A stretch of DNA of 64,000 nucleotides from PMG-095 sp049324695 (lineage in GTDB: Bacteria; Myxococcota_A; Polyangia; Polyangiales; Polyangiaceae), in NCBI GenBank assembly GCA_049324695.1, contig JBMOMJ010000024.1:90231-154230 (forward strand), in the 5' to 3' direction. The notes below the pieces were generated by a model. The model ran no database searches, was not told where the DNA came from, and worked only from the letters and a program-made list of their open reading frames with translations. How positions within the stretch are numbered: the stretch's first letter is position 1; every line of letters begins with the position of its first letter. Made by a program: the position numbers and the translations under genes. Shown piece by piece: positions 17,072-25,040 of the stretch.

Positions 17072-18646
17072 ATGTCGCGCGCACTGAACGCTGCCGGTTG
17101 CATCTTGCTGATGGTAAGTCTTTCGCTCGGCTCGGCCTGCCGTCGTGCACCTGCGACGACGGAGTCCGACGGAACCAATCGCAGCGCTACGGGCGTCATG
17201 GATGGCGAATCCGGTTTCGTTTATGCGGCTGCTCGCTGGCGACTAGCTACGTTCGCAGATCTGGACCGGGCCACCGTTTGGGTGTCACACATCGCGATTC
17301 GCCACGAGCAATCGGATCCGAGCTTTTTGCGCGCGCTGGATTGGCGACCCGACCCTCCCAACCCCAAGCGGAACATCGCGGACGCACTCAGCCTAGCGCA
17401 GCGCATAGCGAAAGAAGCTGCCGCTGATCCACAAAACTTCGCCGCGTTGGCGCGTAAGTACTCCGAAGACACGATTAGCCGCGATCGGGGCGGAGCGCTC
17501 GGCGGCGTTCGCGTGAGCCAGCTCGCGATCACCGGAATGCTCGACGCGATCGCCGCGTTGAAACCCGGGCAGGTCTCACAAGCGTTTCGGACACCGTACG
17601 GATTTCACATCGTGAAGCGAGAGGCGCCCCCACCCGAAGAACAGCTGGCGGGCGAACGCATCGTGATCGGCTACGAGAGCACACTCGGCCAGGCTCGTGA
17701 AGCGCGCCGGAACCGTGAACAGGCGCGGGTGCTCGCCGCACAGGTGGCAGCCGAGGCTCGAGCCAATCCTGAAGCTTTCAAGAGCTTGGTCGTAAAGTAT
17801 TCCGATCACGCCGATCGCGCTCAGTTCGGTGACATGGGTGTCTTCTCCAGTCGAGATCCCGAATATTTACCAGTGGAAATCGCCGAGCTCTCTCGGCTAC
17901 GCGACGCTGAAATTTCGGATCCGATCGATAGCCGGTTCGGCTTCGAAATTCTGAAGCGCGTCAAGGCGGAGCCTCGAGCAGCCTACGCCATGACCGCAAT
18001 CGAGCTCCGCTTCGATCCGACGGCAAGCGAAGGGCAATACGCCCATGACAACGTGCTCGCGTTGGCCAATCAAATCCGCCTCGAGCTCGACGCCAATCCG
18101 GCGCGTTTCGAGGAGCTGCAAAAAAAGCACTGTTGCACCCGGGTCCAGCGCTGGACGCGCGGGCGAGGGCCGCTCGGCATGAGTGATCGTTTGGATGCGC
18201 TTGCCTTGGGCGAAATCGCGGCGAGCGCCATGCAATGGGATGAATTCCTGCTCATCCCGAAGCGCCTGGATCCCGCCAGCTTACCCGCAGAACCGCCACG
18301 CTCGCTCGAGGTTCCGAACCCCGCTCACCCCGATTTCGATGCGCTGATCGACTTCAATGATCCGGGACAAATCGCCGAAGCGGCGCGCTCGCTCGCGCAG
18401 TCGGTGAGCAAGCAGCGAGGGCTCCCCGCCAACACGATCGACGCGGTCGTCACGCCCCTGACTGCGCTCGCTGCACAGCTCGATCAACCGAGCGCGGATA
18501 GCAGTCGCGCACGTAGCGACATCTACGAGACAATCGCGGTGCTGAAGACGAACCTCGGCGCGGAGCAGTTCGCGCAGTTCCGCCAATTTGCGACGCGCTG
18601 GGCCGTCGACCGGCTCATGCCCCCCATCATGGAGCAGAGCCGTTGA
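17072..18646 (+). CDS. Parvulin-type peptidyl-prolyl isomerase lipoprotein
   Basis: A 524-residue lipoprotein (hydrophobic leader ending LGSAC) carrying repeated PpiC/rotamase modules. The first spans about residues 68-190: VSHIAIRHE, then FAALARKYSEDTISRDRGGALGGV and FRTPYGFHIVKRE, all classic parvulin positions. The second spans about 195-315 with FKSLVVKYSDHADRAQFGDMGVFS and DSRFGFEILKRV. A third, degenerate copy follows at about 318-400 (YAMTAIELRFDPTAS...FEELQKKHCC) and has lost the GG and FGFH elements. It should help fold exported proteins in the periplasm. The stop overlaps the TTG start of the next gene. Confidence 0.88.
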   Translation: MSRALNAAGCILLMVSLSLGSACRRAPATTESDGTNRSATGVMDGESGFVYAAARWRLATFADLDRATVWVSHIAIRHEQSDPSFLRALDWRPDPPNPKRNIADALSLAQRIAKEAAADPQNFAALARKYSEDTISRDRGGALGGVRVSQLAITGMLDAIAALKPGQVSQAFRTPYGFHIVKREAPPPEEQLAGERIVIGYESTLGQAREARRNREQARVLAAQVAAEARANPEAFKSLVVKYSDHADRAQFGDMGVFSSRDPEYLPVEIAELSRLRDAEISDPIDSRFGFEILKRVKAEPRAAYAMTAIELRFDPTASEGQYAHDNVLALANQIRLELDANPARFEELQKKHCCTRVQRWTRGRGPLGMSDRLDALALGEIAASAMQWDEFLLIPKRLDPASLPAEPPRSLEVPNPAHPDFDALIDFNDPGQIAEAARSLAQSVSKQRGLPANTIDAVVTPLTALAAQLDQPSADSSRARSDIYETIAVLKTNLGAEQFAQFRQFATRWAVDRLMPPIMEQSR

Positions 18647-19392
18647 GCCTGCGCGGTGGAGCGGAGCCGTCGAGCCTGCGCGTGCGTCTGCTTGGCGGGG
18701 GGCTCATCACAATCGGCCTGGCCCTGGCTGCGGTTACAGCTCACTTGGCGACCCAGCTCCGCGCGGAGCGAGCCGCCTTTACCAAAGCGCTCGCGCAGCA
18801 AGAGGAGCGGATCGCAGAACTGAATCGTCAGCTCACCGAAGCCCGCACCAACCAATCGCAGAACAGCTGGGTCGCGGCGCTCGCTTTGCGTCAGCGTGAA
18901 GACACTCCAACCACCAATGCGCAGCCCGCCAATGTGCCCGCGCCAGAGCCGGCAAGCGTCGACTTGAATGCCATTGACTCACCGGAAGGGCCCGTCACCC
19001 CCGATGAGCTCCTCGCAGCGCAGCGCTTCGAAGTCGATCGCCTGGAAAAGCAATTCAAAGAAGAACCTTTGGACGAAGCGTGGGCACCTGGCGCCACCAA
19101 ACGCGTCGAAGAAGTATCCGCGCGTTTGCCGGCCGGAATGCGCCTCGAAAGAGTCTCCTGCCGCAGCAGCATGTGCCGGGTGGAGCTATCCCATCGCGAT
19201 CCGCAAACGCGCAACGAGAACCTGCGAGCGCTGGCCGCAGCATCGCCGTTTCAGGGAGGCATCTACGTCGACGTCCCCGAAGACGCACGCAAGCCCAGCG
19301 TCGCCTACTTCTCGCGCCCGGGACACGAGCTCGCCGCCTTCGCCGATGCCGCTCCGCTTCTAACCGCGCCCGAGCTCACTCGCGGCGAATAG
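18643..19392 (+). CDS. Membrane-anchored coiled-coil protein of unknown function
   Basis: A 249-residue protein starting at TTG in a TTGA overlap with the isomerase gene. One membrane helix (residues 13-35, VRLLGGGLITIGLALAAVTAHLA) is followed by a coiled coil at about 38-70 (LRAERAAFTKALAQQEERIAELNRQLTEA). After a linker comes a C-terminal domain at about 150-245 with two conserved-looking Cys residues (LERVSCRSSMCRVELSHRD). I do not recognise the family. Coupling to a parvulin lipoprotein suggests a role in envelope protein folding. Confidence 0.75.
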   Translation: MSLRGGAEPSSLRVRLLGGGLITIGLALAAVTAHLATQLRAERAAFTKALAQQEERIAELNRQLTEARTNQSQNSWVAALALRQREDTPTTNAQPANVPAPEPASVDLNAIDSPEGPVTPDELLAAQRFEVDRLEKQFKEEPLDEAWAPGATKRVEEVSARLPAGMRLERVSCRSSMCRVELSHRDPQTRNENLRALAAASPFQGGIYVDVPEDARKPSVAYFSRPGHELAAFADAAPLLTAPELTRGE

Positions 19393-19421
19393 AACGTCTC
19401 GTTACAGCCGAAGCCACAACC

Positions 19422-19886
19422 TCAAGCCTGCGATGGTGGCGCGAACGGCTTCTTGTTGACCACCGCCAAATCCCACCAGCGAAACGCCATCGCCATGGCC
19501 ACGTCGAGCTCACGCGTCTCCTTGCACGCCTCGAGCGTCGCCGGAGGCATGCAATACGCGGCAATCGGACACGCCGCGAGCATGTGCAAAATCCCGTCTG
19601 AAAATCCGCCGCCCGCATAGGCCAGACACACCGGCATCCCCATCGCCTGCATGTCTTGAATCGCGTACGGAATCTTCTCGTCCACGGTGCCGACGCTATC
19701 TTGGTACTTGCACTCGATCGCAAACGCAGTGCCGGAAGCGGCGTGCACCACGAACACGTCCACGTGGCGATTCTTCCCAATGATGGTCTTGCCGAACGAC
19801 ACTTCGCGATACACCACCACGCCTCGCACCGCAAAGTTCTTCAGCACGTAAGCTGCGATGCGATCTGCGTACTCATTCCCTGTCAT
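19422..19886 (-). CDS. Small PD-(D/E)XK nuclease, probable restriction endonuclease
   Basis: A 154-residue protein with a PD-(D/E)XK core: Asp43 in RHVDVFVVH, then Glu58 and Lys60 in FAIECKYQ, giving D-x14-E-x-K on two adjacent strands, with a helix (EKIPYAIQDMQAM) after them. It lies 10 bases downstream of a DNA methyltransferase gene on the same strand, which strongly suggests the cutting partner of a type II restriction-modification pair. It is small for a restriction enzyme and has little room for a separate recognition domain. Alternative: an accessory repair-type nuclease. Specificity cannot be read. Confidence 0.7.
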   Translation of the reverse strand: MTGNEYADRIAAYVLKNFAVRGVVVYREVSFGKTIIGKNRHVDVFVVHAASGTAFAIECKYQDSVGTVDEKIPYAIQDMQAMGMPVCLAYAGGGFSDGILHMLAACPIAAYCMPPATLEACKETRELDVAMAMAFRWWDLAVVNKKPFAPPSQA

Positions 19887-19896
19887 GCTCCACCCA

Positions 19897-20679
19897 TCAT
19901 CCCGAAGCCGCCGGGAGGGTCAAGCCAAGAGGGGGCTGCACCGCCAGCACATGCCCCTCCTCTCCCCCGGCCTCGACGAGACGATTGCGAGCCAACGACA
20001 GCGACTCCGTCGCCAGATCGTTCCCAGCGAAGCGCCTTGCCAAGCGTAGTGCAGCAACGCCAGTCGACGCCGAACCCATGAACGGATCCACCACGATTGC
20101 GCCTTCTTCACTGCTCTGGCTAATCAACGTCTCACTGAGCGCAACCGGCTTCTCCGCTGGATACCCAGAACGAACACGCGGCACCGTAATGATGTCGGGC
20201 ACACCCAAGTCCTTCAAGCGGCGCTTGCCTTTCTCGAAGAACAACACGAACTCGTAACGCGCGCGGTAATGGTATCCCATGCCTATTGAAATTTTGTCCC
20301 ACACCAATGGCTTCCAAAAGCGAAAGCCTGCTGCCTCGGCGACGGGCTTGGCGATGAATGCCGTCTCCGAATCACACACGAGGTAGAAGTGTGAGTGGCG
20401 ACGCAGGACGCGATAGATCTCTGCGAACAGCTCGGGGAAGCGTGCGTTCGGGAAGATGCGAAACCACGCGTTGCTGGAGGCTGCACTCACCTTCAAGCGC
20501 GTGGTGGTTCCAATCGCGCGATGCTTTTCGAGCGACTCGTACGGTGGATCGGTAATCACCAAATCCACCGAGTCCGAGGGGAGCGACCGCAGCCACTCGA
20601 CCGCATCGCTCCGGAAGAGCTGGAAGGTTCCGCAGCGGTTCACGGTGGCGAATCTACACAGTTGTTCAGTGATCGACAA
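19897..20679 (-). CDS. DNA methyltransferase, beta-class N4/N6 type
   Basis: A 260-residue DNA methyltransferase. The catalytic motif IV is DPPY at residues 44-47 (VITDPPYESL). The AdoMet-binding motif I (DPFMGSASTGVAA, residues 198-210) comes after it, the motif order of beta-class amino-methyltransferases, and DPPY fits N6-adenine methylation best. Between them lie WDKISIGMGYHYRARYEFVLFFEKG (motif VIII-like region) and the target-recognition part. The nuclease gene follows after 10 bases. No controller gene is visible, and the methyltransferase is first in the operon, which would allow host protection before cutting begins. Confidence 0.88.
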   Translation of the reverse strand: MSITEQLCRFATVNRCGTFQLFRSDAVEWLRSLPSDSVDLVITDPPYESLEKHRAIGTTTRLKVSAASSNAWFRIFPNARFPELFAEIYRVLRRHSHFYLVCDSETAFIAKPVAEAAGFRFWKPLVWDKISIGMGYHYRARYEFVLFFEKGKRRLKDLGVPDIITVPRVRSGYPAEKPVALSETLISQSSEEGAIVVDPFMGSASTGVAALRLARRFAGNDLATESLSLARNRLVEAGGEEGHVLAVQPPLGLTLPAASG

Positions 20680-20768
20680 GCCTGCCGGAAGCGTGCCGGA
20701 CAGTTAATGTCATAGCGGCGCGCCGCTCCAAGGCGTTCACTCGGCCGACGCGCTGCTCGACATGGATG

Positions 20769-21140
20769 CTACGCGCTGGGCTGATCTGGAAGCGGCTTGA
20801 CCAAACCGATCAGGTGACCTTCGGGATCCTCGAAGAGCGCGAGCAACGGACCACCCTTCTTTTGAGTAGGTGGCAGCACGACGCGCCCACCCAATTGCTT
20901 GGCGCGCTCGAGACTCGCATCCAGATCATCCGACGCGACGTAGAAGGTCACACCTGGGCGTGCACCAGCCGACGTTGGCCCGATTCCGCCCGGAATTCCC
21001 TTCTTAGTGCCAGTGTCCACCATGCCGTAGCGCATGGGATTTTGGGCGTCGATCTTCCAGCCGAACAGCTCCGAATAGAAACGGTTCAGCTTGCTCTCGT
21101 CGTTGCCCAAGACCTCGAACCAAACAACCGGGTGCTGCAT
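20769..21140 (-). CDS. VOC (glyoxalase/dioxygenase fold) protein
   Basis: A 123-residue single-domain VOC protein. Typical features are the start PVVWFEVLGNDESKLNRFYSELFGW, the mid segment VTFYVASDDLDASLERAKQLGGRVVLPP and the end LALFEDPEGHLIGLVKP. The potential metal ligands are fewer than in true glyoxalase I (Glu in WFEV and the DPEG region), as in many stress or antibiotic-binding VOC proteins. Stands alone. Substrate unknown. Confidence 0.85.
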   Translation of the reverse strand: MQHPVVWFEVLGNDESKLNRFYSELFGWKIDAQNPMRYGMVDTGTKKGIPGGIGPTSAGARPGVTFYVASDDLDASLERAKQLGGRVVLPPTQKKGGPLLALFEDPEGHLIGLVKPLPDQPSA

Positions 21141-21333
21141 GATGCTTCTCCTACTTGCTGTCGCGCGCGTTGCGCTCGCGTGGAGGCGGTGGCCTCACGA
21201 GCGATATGTGTAGGCGCGCGCAGTGACAGCGTATTGTCAGTGAATCCACCGCCGACTCTCGCGCATGGGAACCTGGCCGGCGCACTCCTGTCGAACCCGA
21301 AACTCCCACTGTTTCGAGCTATCTGGAGGGACC

Positions 21334-21873
21334 ATGGCAACCATTCAGGTCGAGAGCGGGTCGCATCGCGGCCGCGCGCTCGATCACGATCTTCCACTGC
21401 TTCCGTTCATCGATTTCATGCTCTGCCTCGTTGCGTTCCTGCTGCTGACAGCGCAGTGGAGCCAAATGGGCCGCCTGCAAGCAGTTGGCAGCGGACCTGA
21501 CAACGAGCCGGTCACACCAACCGACAATAAGACACTCCACCTCACGGTTAAAGAGGACGTGTTTCACCTGGCTTGGCGCGATGGATCAACCGTGATCGAT
21601 ACGCAAGACGTGCCGCGCAAGGCAGTGTTCACGGCGGACAACGCTCCGCACTACCCAGACCTCGCCGCAAGTTTGAAAACAGCGTGGGCGAGCAAAGGTG
21701 TTCATCGCGCCGCAAGCGATCCGAAGCAGGATCGCGCCGTGTTACACACTTCGAATGCTCTCGACTTCGGCGAAGTAGCGGCGGTAATGGATGCGCTTTC
21801 GGCGCCGACGCGGCGTTTGGACGGCGCGCGCAAAGACATCCCAGCGTTCTCCGTGAGCTTCGCCACGGACTAA
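21334..21873 (+). CDS. ExbD/TolR-like inner-membrane protein
   Basis: A 179-residue protein starting at an ATG preceded by GGAGGG. A basic, polar N-terminus is followed by one membrane helix at about residues 22-42 (PLLPFIDFMLCLVAFLLLTA). This is the ExbD/TolR arrangement, with the conserved Asp just inside the helix (FIDFML) that couples proton flow in ExbD/MotB-type proteins. The periplasmic part ends with DALSAPTRRLDGARKDIPAFSVSFAT, the usual ExbD C-terminal position. No ExbB/TolQ or TonB gene is next to it, so it is an orphan in this window and its motor partner must be elsewhere. Confidence 0.75.
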   Translation: MATIQVESGSHRGRALDHDLPLLPFIDFMLCLVAFLLLTAQWSQMGRLQAVGSGPDNEPVTPTDNKTLHLTVKEDVFHLAWRDGSTVIDTQDVPRKAVFTADNAPHYPDLAASLKTAWASKGVHRAASDPKQDRAVLHTSNALDFGEVAAVMDALSAPTRRLDGARKDIPAFSVSFATD

Positions 21874-21900
21874 TGCCGCGCGGGCGAGCCCGCCGAGCAC

Positions 21901-21968
21901 TGACAAAGCGCCAGCACTGACAAAGCGCCAGCACTGACAAAGCGCCAGCACTGACAAGCGCCGAGCGC
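21901..21968. repeat. 17-base tandem repeat
   Basis: Three perfect units of TGACAAAGCGCCAGCAC followed by one diverged unit and a short GCGCCGGCGA-type run. It lies between the ExbD-like gene and the AhpD-like gene, both of which end here. Confidence 0.85.
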
Positions 21969-22012
21969 CGGCGAGCGCCGGCGACTCAGCGCCCGCCAGC
22001 ATGAACCATCAC

Positions 22013-22471
22013 TCAGCCGTGTTGACCAACCTTGTAGCTGCCGACATCAGCGCCGAGAGCCACGGCGAGCCGATTCCAGGAATTGATGGCAACGATCACG
22101 AAGGTGAGGTCAACCACTTCTTTTTCCGAGAAGTGAGCTCGCACTGCCGCAACGTCGGCATCGGACACTCCGTGTGCAGAGAGCTGCGTCACGACTTCGG
22201 TGTATGCCAGCGCCGCGCGTTCACGAGCGTTGAAGTACGGTGTCTCGCGCCACACTGCTACGCCATACAGCCGCTGCTCGGTTTCGCCGGCCGCACGCGC
22301 ATCTTTGCTATGCATGTCGATGCAGTACGCGCAACCATTGATGTAGGACGCGCGCATCTTCATGAGGCGAACCAAACCGTGGTCGAGCCCGCATTCGCGC
22401 ACGTAGCGCTCCAAGCGGAACAGCGCCTGCAAGGGTTCGGTCGTGGAAGCGTAGTCGATTCGTTTGGTCAT
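22013..22471 (-). CDS. AhpD-like carboxymuconolactone decarboxylase-family protein
   Basis: A 152-residue all-helical protein with the AhpD redox motif NGCAYCIDMHS: Cys-x2-Cys with His four residues on, at about residues 46-55. Such proteins act as peroxidase-reductase or disulfide relay proteins rather than true decarboxylases. It is divergent from an ECF41 sigma factor. ECF41 sigma factors are known to sit beside and control COE genes (carboxymuconolactone decarboxylase, oxidoreductase, epimerase). An ECF41-type promoter lies directly upstream of this gene. It therefore is almost certainly the direct target of that sigma factor. Confidence 0.9.
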   Translation of the reverse strand: MTKRIDYASTTEPLQALFRLERYVRECGLDHGLVRLMKMRASYINGCAYCIDMHSKDARAAGETEQRLYGVAVWRETPYFNARERAALAYTEVVTQLSAHGVSDADVAAVRAHFSEKEVVDLTFVIVAINSWNRLAVALGADVGSYKVGQHG

Positions 22472-22505
22472 GATTCCTCGTGGTATCGAGTGCTTTCAGG
22501 ACCAA

Positions 22506-22531
22506 GACGGGCGACGTAGGGGCTTGTGACA
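22506..22531 (-). promoter_or_regulatory. ECF41-type promoter for the AhpD-like gene
   Basis: Read on the minus strand: TGTCACA (22531-22525), 15 bases, then CGTC (22509-22506). This matches the published ECF41 consensus as I remember it (TGTCACA, about 16 bases, CGTC). Transcription would begin about 25 bases before the AhpD start codon at 22471. Confidence 0.7.
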
Positions 22532-22551
22532 GAAAATCTTCGCGGCCCGTC
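22525..22551 (+). promoter_or_regulatory. ECF41-type promoter for the sigma factor gene
   Basis: Read on the plus strand: TGTGACA (22525-22531), 16 bases, then CGTC (22548-22551). It uses the same near-palindromic -35 box as the opposite promoter, with one mismatch to TGTCACA. It would give a leader of about 50 bases before the ATG at 22607 and autoregulate the sigma gene. Confidence 0.6.
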
Positions 22552-22606
22552 TGTGGGCCGAACCCCCATCTCGACGTCGCCGGCCGGCGCGCTACATAGT
22601 GCGAGG

Positions 22607-23602
22607 ATGCAGTCGGAAGCCCCATCGAGCTCGTCGCCCGGCCCGCCCGCACTCGGCTCCTCCGCTCTTCACGCTTCGACCTTCCGTGAGTTCGAAGCCC
22701 TGCGTTCGCGCTTGATGGGCATTGCCTATCGCATGCTCGGCAGCGTTGCCGACGCCGAGGACGTTTTGCAGGAAGCGTACCTGCGTTGGCACGAAACCGA
22801 GCACGGCAGCATCCAGAATGGCGAGGCCTGGTTGGTCGCGGTGACCACGCGTCTCAGTATCGATCGGGCACGTCGTGCCACCACCGAGCGAGCTCGCTAC
22901 GCGGGGCCATGGCTCCCAACGCCAATCGCCACTGAGGAGGGCTCGAACCCTGGATGGAACGTCGAGCGCAGCGATCGGCTCAGCGTTGCGTTCTTGTTGA
23001 TGTTGGAGCAACTGTCCGCGGTCGAGCGCGCCGTGTTCGTGCTGCGCGAAGTGTTCGAGTACGACTATGTGCTCATCGCCAGCGCGATTGGCAAGAGTGA
23101 AGCGGCTACACGCCAGCTGCTTCATCGCGCGCGCGAACGCGTACACGCCGCCGAACAGCGCGCAGACAAAGCCGTGATAGGTCCCTTGGGCAGCCAGCGC
23201 GAAGCCATGCGCGGGCTATTGCAGCGCTTCCTCACCGCGCTGGAGCATGGCGATCGCGATTCGATGTTGGCGCTGTTGAGCCCGGACGTGAAGCTCACTT
23301 CGGACGGCGGCGGTAAGGTCTCGGCGGCGCGCAAGACCGTCGTGGGTGCGGACCGGGTAGTGCGCTTGTTTCTGGGGCTGCGCAACAAGCATGTCTTTGC
23401 CCGCGAATATCGTTTGGTCGAGCTGAACGGCGCGCCCGCGTGGCTGAGCTCGCTCGACGGCTCGACGTTCGCGAGCACCATCGTGCAGTGCGACGGCCAA
23501 CACATCACCGCGTTTTATCGGGTCCTGAATCCGGATAAACTCGCGAGTCTGCGGCGCTCGGTTTGTGGGGGCGGCACGCGCCGCCCCCCTCTTCCGAAGT
23601 GA
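22607..23602 (+). CDS. ECF41-family RNA polymerase sigma factor (SigJ-like)
   Basis: A 331-residue sigma factor with region 2 at about residues 26-92 (FEALRSRLMGIAYRMLGSVADAEDVLQEAYLRW) and region 4 at about 130-185 (LSAVERAVFVLREVFEYDYVLIASAIGKSEAATRQLLHRARERV). The C-terminal NTF2/SnoaL-like domain at about 200-315 carries the ECF41 hallmarks DGGGK (233-237) and NPDKL (308-312); in this family it acts as a built-in anti-sigma. The start at 22607 is preferred because an earlier GTG at 22526 lies inside the promoter. The last 14 residues after NPDKLASL come from a repeated DNA element (23550-23583), so the tail is unusual. Confidence 0.92.
   Translation: MQSEAPSSSSPGPPALGSSALHASTFREFEALRSRLMGIAYRMLGSVADAEDVLQEAYLRWHETEHGSIQNGEAWLVAVTTRLSIDRARRATTERARYAGPWLPTPIATEEGSNPGWNVERSDRLSVAFLLMLEQLSAVERAVFVLREVFEYDYVLIASAIGKSEAATRQLLHRARERVHAAEQRADKAVIGPLGSQREAMRGLLQRFLTALEHGDRDSMLALLSPDVKLTSDGGGKVSAARKTVVGADRVVRLFLGLRNKHVFAREYRLVELNGAPAWLSSLDGSTFASTIVQCDGQHITAFYRVLNPDKLASLRRSVCGGGTRRPPLPK
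23550..23583. repeat. 34-base direct repeat, copy 1
   Basis: A perfect 34-base copy shared with 23660-23693, 110 bases apart. This copy lies in the 3' end of the sigma gene and includes half of a 9-base-pair GC hairpin (GGGGGCGGC at 23567-23575 pairing with GCCGCCCCC at 23580-23588). Confidence 0.9.
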
Positions 23603-23613
23603 ATTCGGAAGAG
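23589..23613 (+). terminator. Perfect 10-base-pair hairpin at the end of the sigma gene
   Basis: CTCTTCCGAA and TTCGGAAGAG pair perfectly around GTGAA. The hairpin covers the stop codon of the sigma gene (23600-23602). With the GC hairpin just before it this may end transcription, but no T-run follows. Confidence 0.45.
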
Positions 23614-23659
23614 ACTCCCCCCACGCGGGTACTCTGCACGAATGCGTTTTCCGCAAATG

Positions 23660-23693
23660 TGCGGCGCTCGGTTTGTGGGGGCGGCACGCGCCG
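23660..23693. repeat. 34-base direct repeat, copy 2
   Basis: Second perfect copy of the 34-base element at 23550-23583. It lies in the gap before the aminotransferase gene; the base run after it differs, so the GC hairpin of copy 1 is not complete here. Confidence 0.9.
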
Positions 23694-23735
23694 AAAGTGC
23701 GTTATCGCCGCGAGGGATGGTGTAGAGTCTGCCGG

Positions 23736-25040
23736 GTGGAGAGAGTGGACTCCATCCTTCGTCACGGGTTCGCGGACTTCCGTGACTACGTAAACCCCGT
23801 CATTTACAAACGCGCGGAGTTTGCGCGCGAGCCCATACGTTTCGCTCGCGTCGTCGACGGCCGCCTGGAGCTCGAAGATGGTCGGCTGGTGGAGGACTTC
23901 CACGGCACGCAGGCCTTCGGACATCGGCACCCCTACATCGCTGAATGCATTCGCGAGTTCTTGGCCAGCGATCATCCGAACTGGTTTCCATCGCGCATCA
24001 ATCCGTTCGCAGGGCGCCTGGCGCGGCGCTTGTGCGAGCGTTCTGGTCACTACAGCAACGTCTTTTTCGCTTGCACCGGCAGCGACGGTGTGGAGGCGGC
24101 GTTGAAGCTCGCGCGCGCAGCAACACGGCGGCCACGTTTGCTGGCGCTCGAACGCGCGTACCACGGCTGCGCGGTGGGCAGCGTCTCCATGATGCACACA
24201 GGCCCGTTCACGAAACCGTTCGAGCCATTGCTAGCGGACGTGACACGCCTGCCGTTCAATGACGTCGACGCCTTGGCCAAAGCGCTCGCCGAAGGAGACG
24301 TCGCGGCGCTTTTCGTGGAACCAATTCAAGGTGAAGGCGGGTTGCGCGCCTTGTCCCCCGCTTTCATCGACGCCGCTTGCGAGTTGACGCAGCGGTACGG
24401 CAGTTTGCTCGTGGCGGACGAGGTGCAAACTGGCTTCGGTCGCTCCGGCGCATTTTTGCGGACCACCGAGTGGCCGCGCCGTCCTGACGCAGTTATTTTG
24501 GGGAAGCAGCTTGGCGGCGGCCTGATGCCCATCTCAGCGCTGCTGAGCTCGCGCGCTTTGTTCGAACGCGCCTACGGCAACGATTTCGAAGACGGCGAAG
24601 CCCACAACATGACCATGGGCTACAACGCCCTCGGCGCCGTAGCCGCACTTGCGGCGCTCGACTTGCTCACTCACGAGCTCGTCGAGAGCATTGCCGCACG
24701 CGGCGCGCACTTACTCGAGGCGTTGAATCGCCGCTTGCGCGAAAGCGAACTTTTCGTCGAGGCGCGCGGCAGCGGTTTCATGCTCGGCCTGGAGCTGCGT
24801 CAGCCCGACCACCCCTGGCTGTCTTTCGAACAGTTCGGGATCCCGGCCTGGGATGGGCGCCCTTTGATCGCGCCGCTGCTGTGTGCGCGGCTGTACCGGC
24901 GCGGCTACTATTGTTTCCCGTGTGGGCACGATTGGAGCGTGGTGCGCATTCAGCCTCGCTTTTCGATCGAAGACGAAACGCTGCAAGCCTTCGTGAGCGC
25001 CGTGCGTGAGGAGCTCGCGCGGATCGAGGAGGTCGCTTGA
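23736..25040 (+). CDS. Class III pyridoxal-phosphate aminotransferase
   Basis: A 434-residue fold-type I, class III aminotransferase of the acetylornithine/ornithine/diamine group. Visible signs: the PLP phosphate site CTGSDGVEAALKLAR, the YHG aromatic (ALERAYHGCAVGS), the PLP ring Asp228 in LLVADEVQTGFGRSG, and the Schiff-base Lys257 in ILGKQLGGGLMP. It transfers an amino group between an omega-amine, amino acid or aldehyde and a keto acid; substrate unknown. Start codon is uncertain between GTG 23736 and GTG 23745. It is the first of four overlapping genes and its stop overlaps the TTG start of the radical SAM gene, so it should act in the same pathway. Confidence 0.88.
   Translation: MERVDSILRHGFADFRDYVNPVIYKRAEFAREPIRFARVVDGRLELEDGRLVEDFHGTQAFGHRHPYIAECIREFLASDHPNWFPSRINPFAGRLARRLCERSGHYSNVFFACTGSDGVEAALKLARAATRRPRLLALERAYHGCAVGSVSMMHTGPFTKPFEPLLADVTRLPFNDVDALAKALAEGDVAALFVEPIQGEGGLRALSPAFIDAACELTQRYGSLLVADEVQTGFGRSGAFLRTTEWPRRPDAVILGKQLGGGLMPISALLSSRALFERAYGNDFEDGEAHNMTMGYNALGAVAALAALDLLTHELVESIAARGAHLLEALNRRLRESELFVEARGSGFMLGLELRQPDHPWLSFEQFGIPAWDGRPLIAPLLCARLYRRGYYCFPCGHDWSVVRIQPRFSIEDETLQAFVSAVREELARIEEVA

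Noticed and set aside
21901..21968. CRISPR or attachment site
   Set aside because: Only about four contiguous units, no spacers, no integrase or tRNA nearby.
22001..22519. Plus-strand frame opposite the AhpD-like gene
   Set aside because: Lies opposite a gene with a clear CxxC motif and its own promoter; shadow frame.
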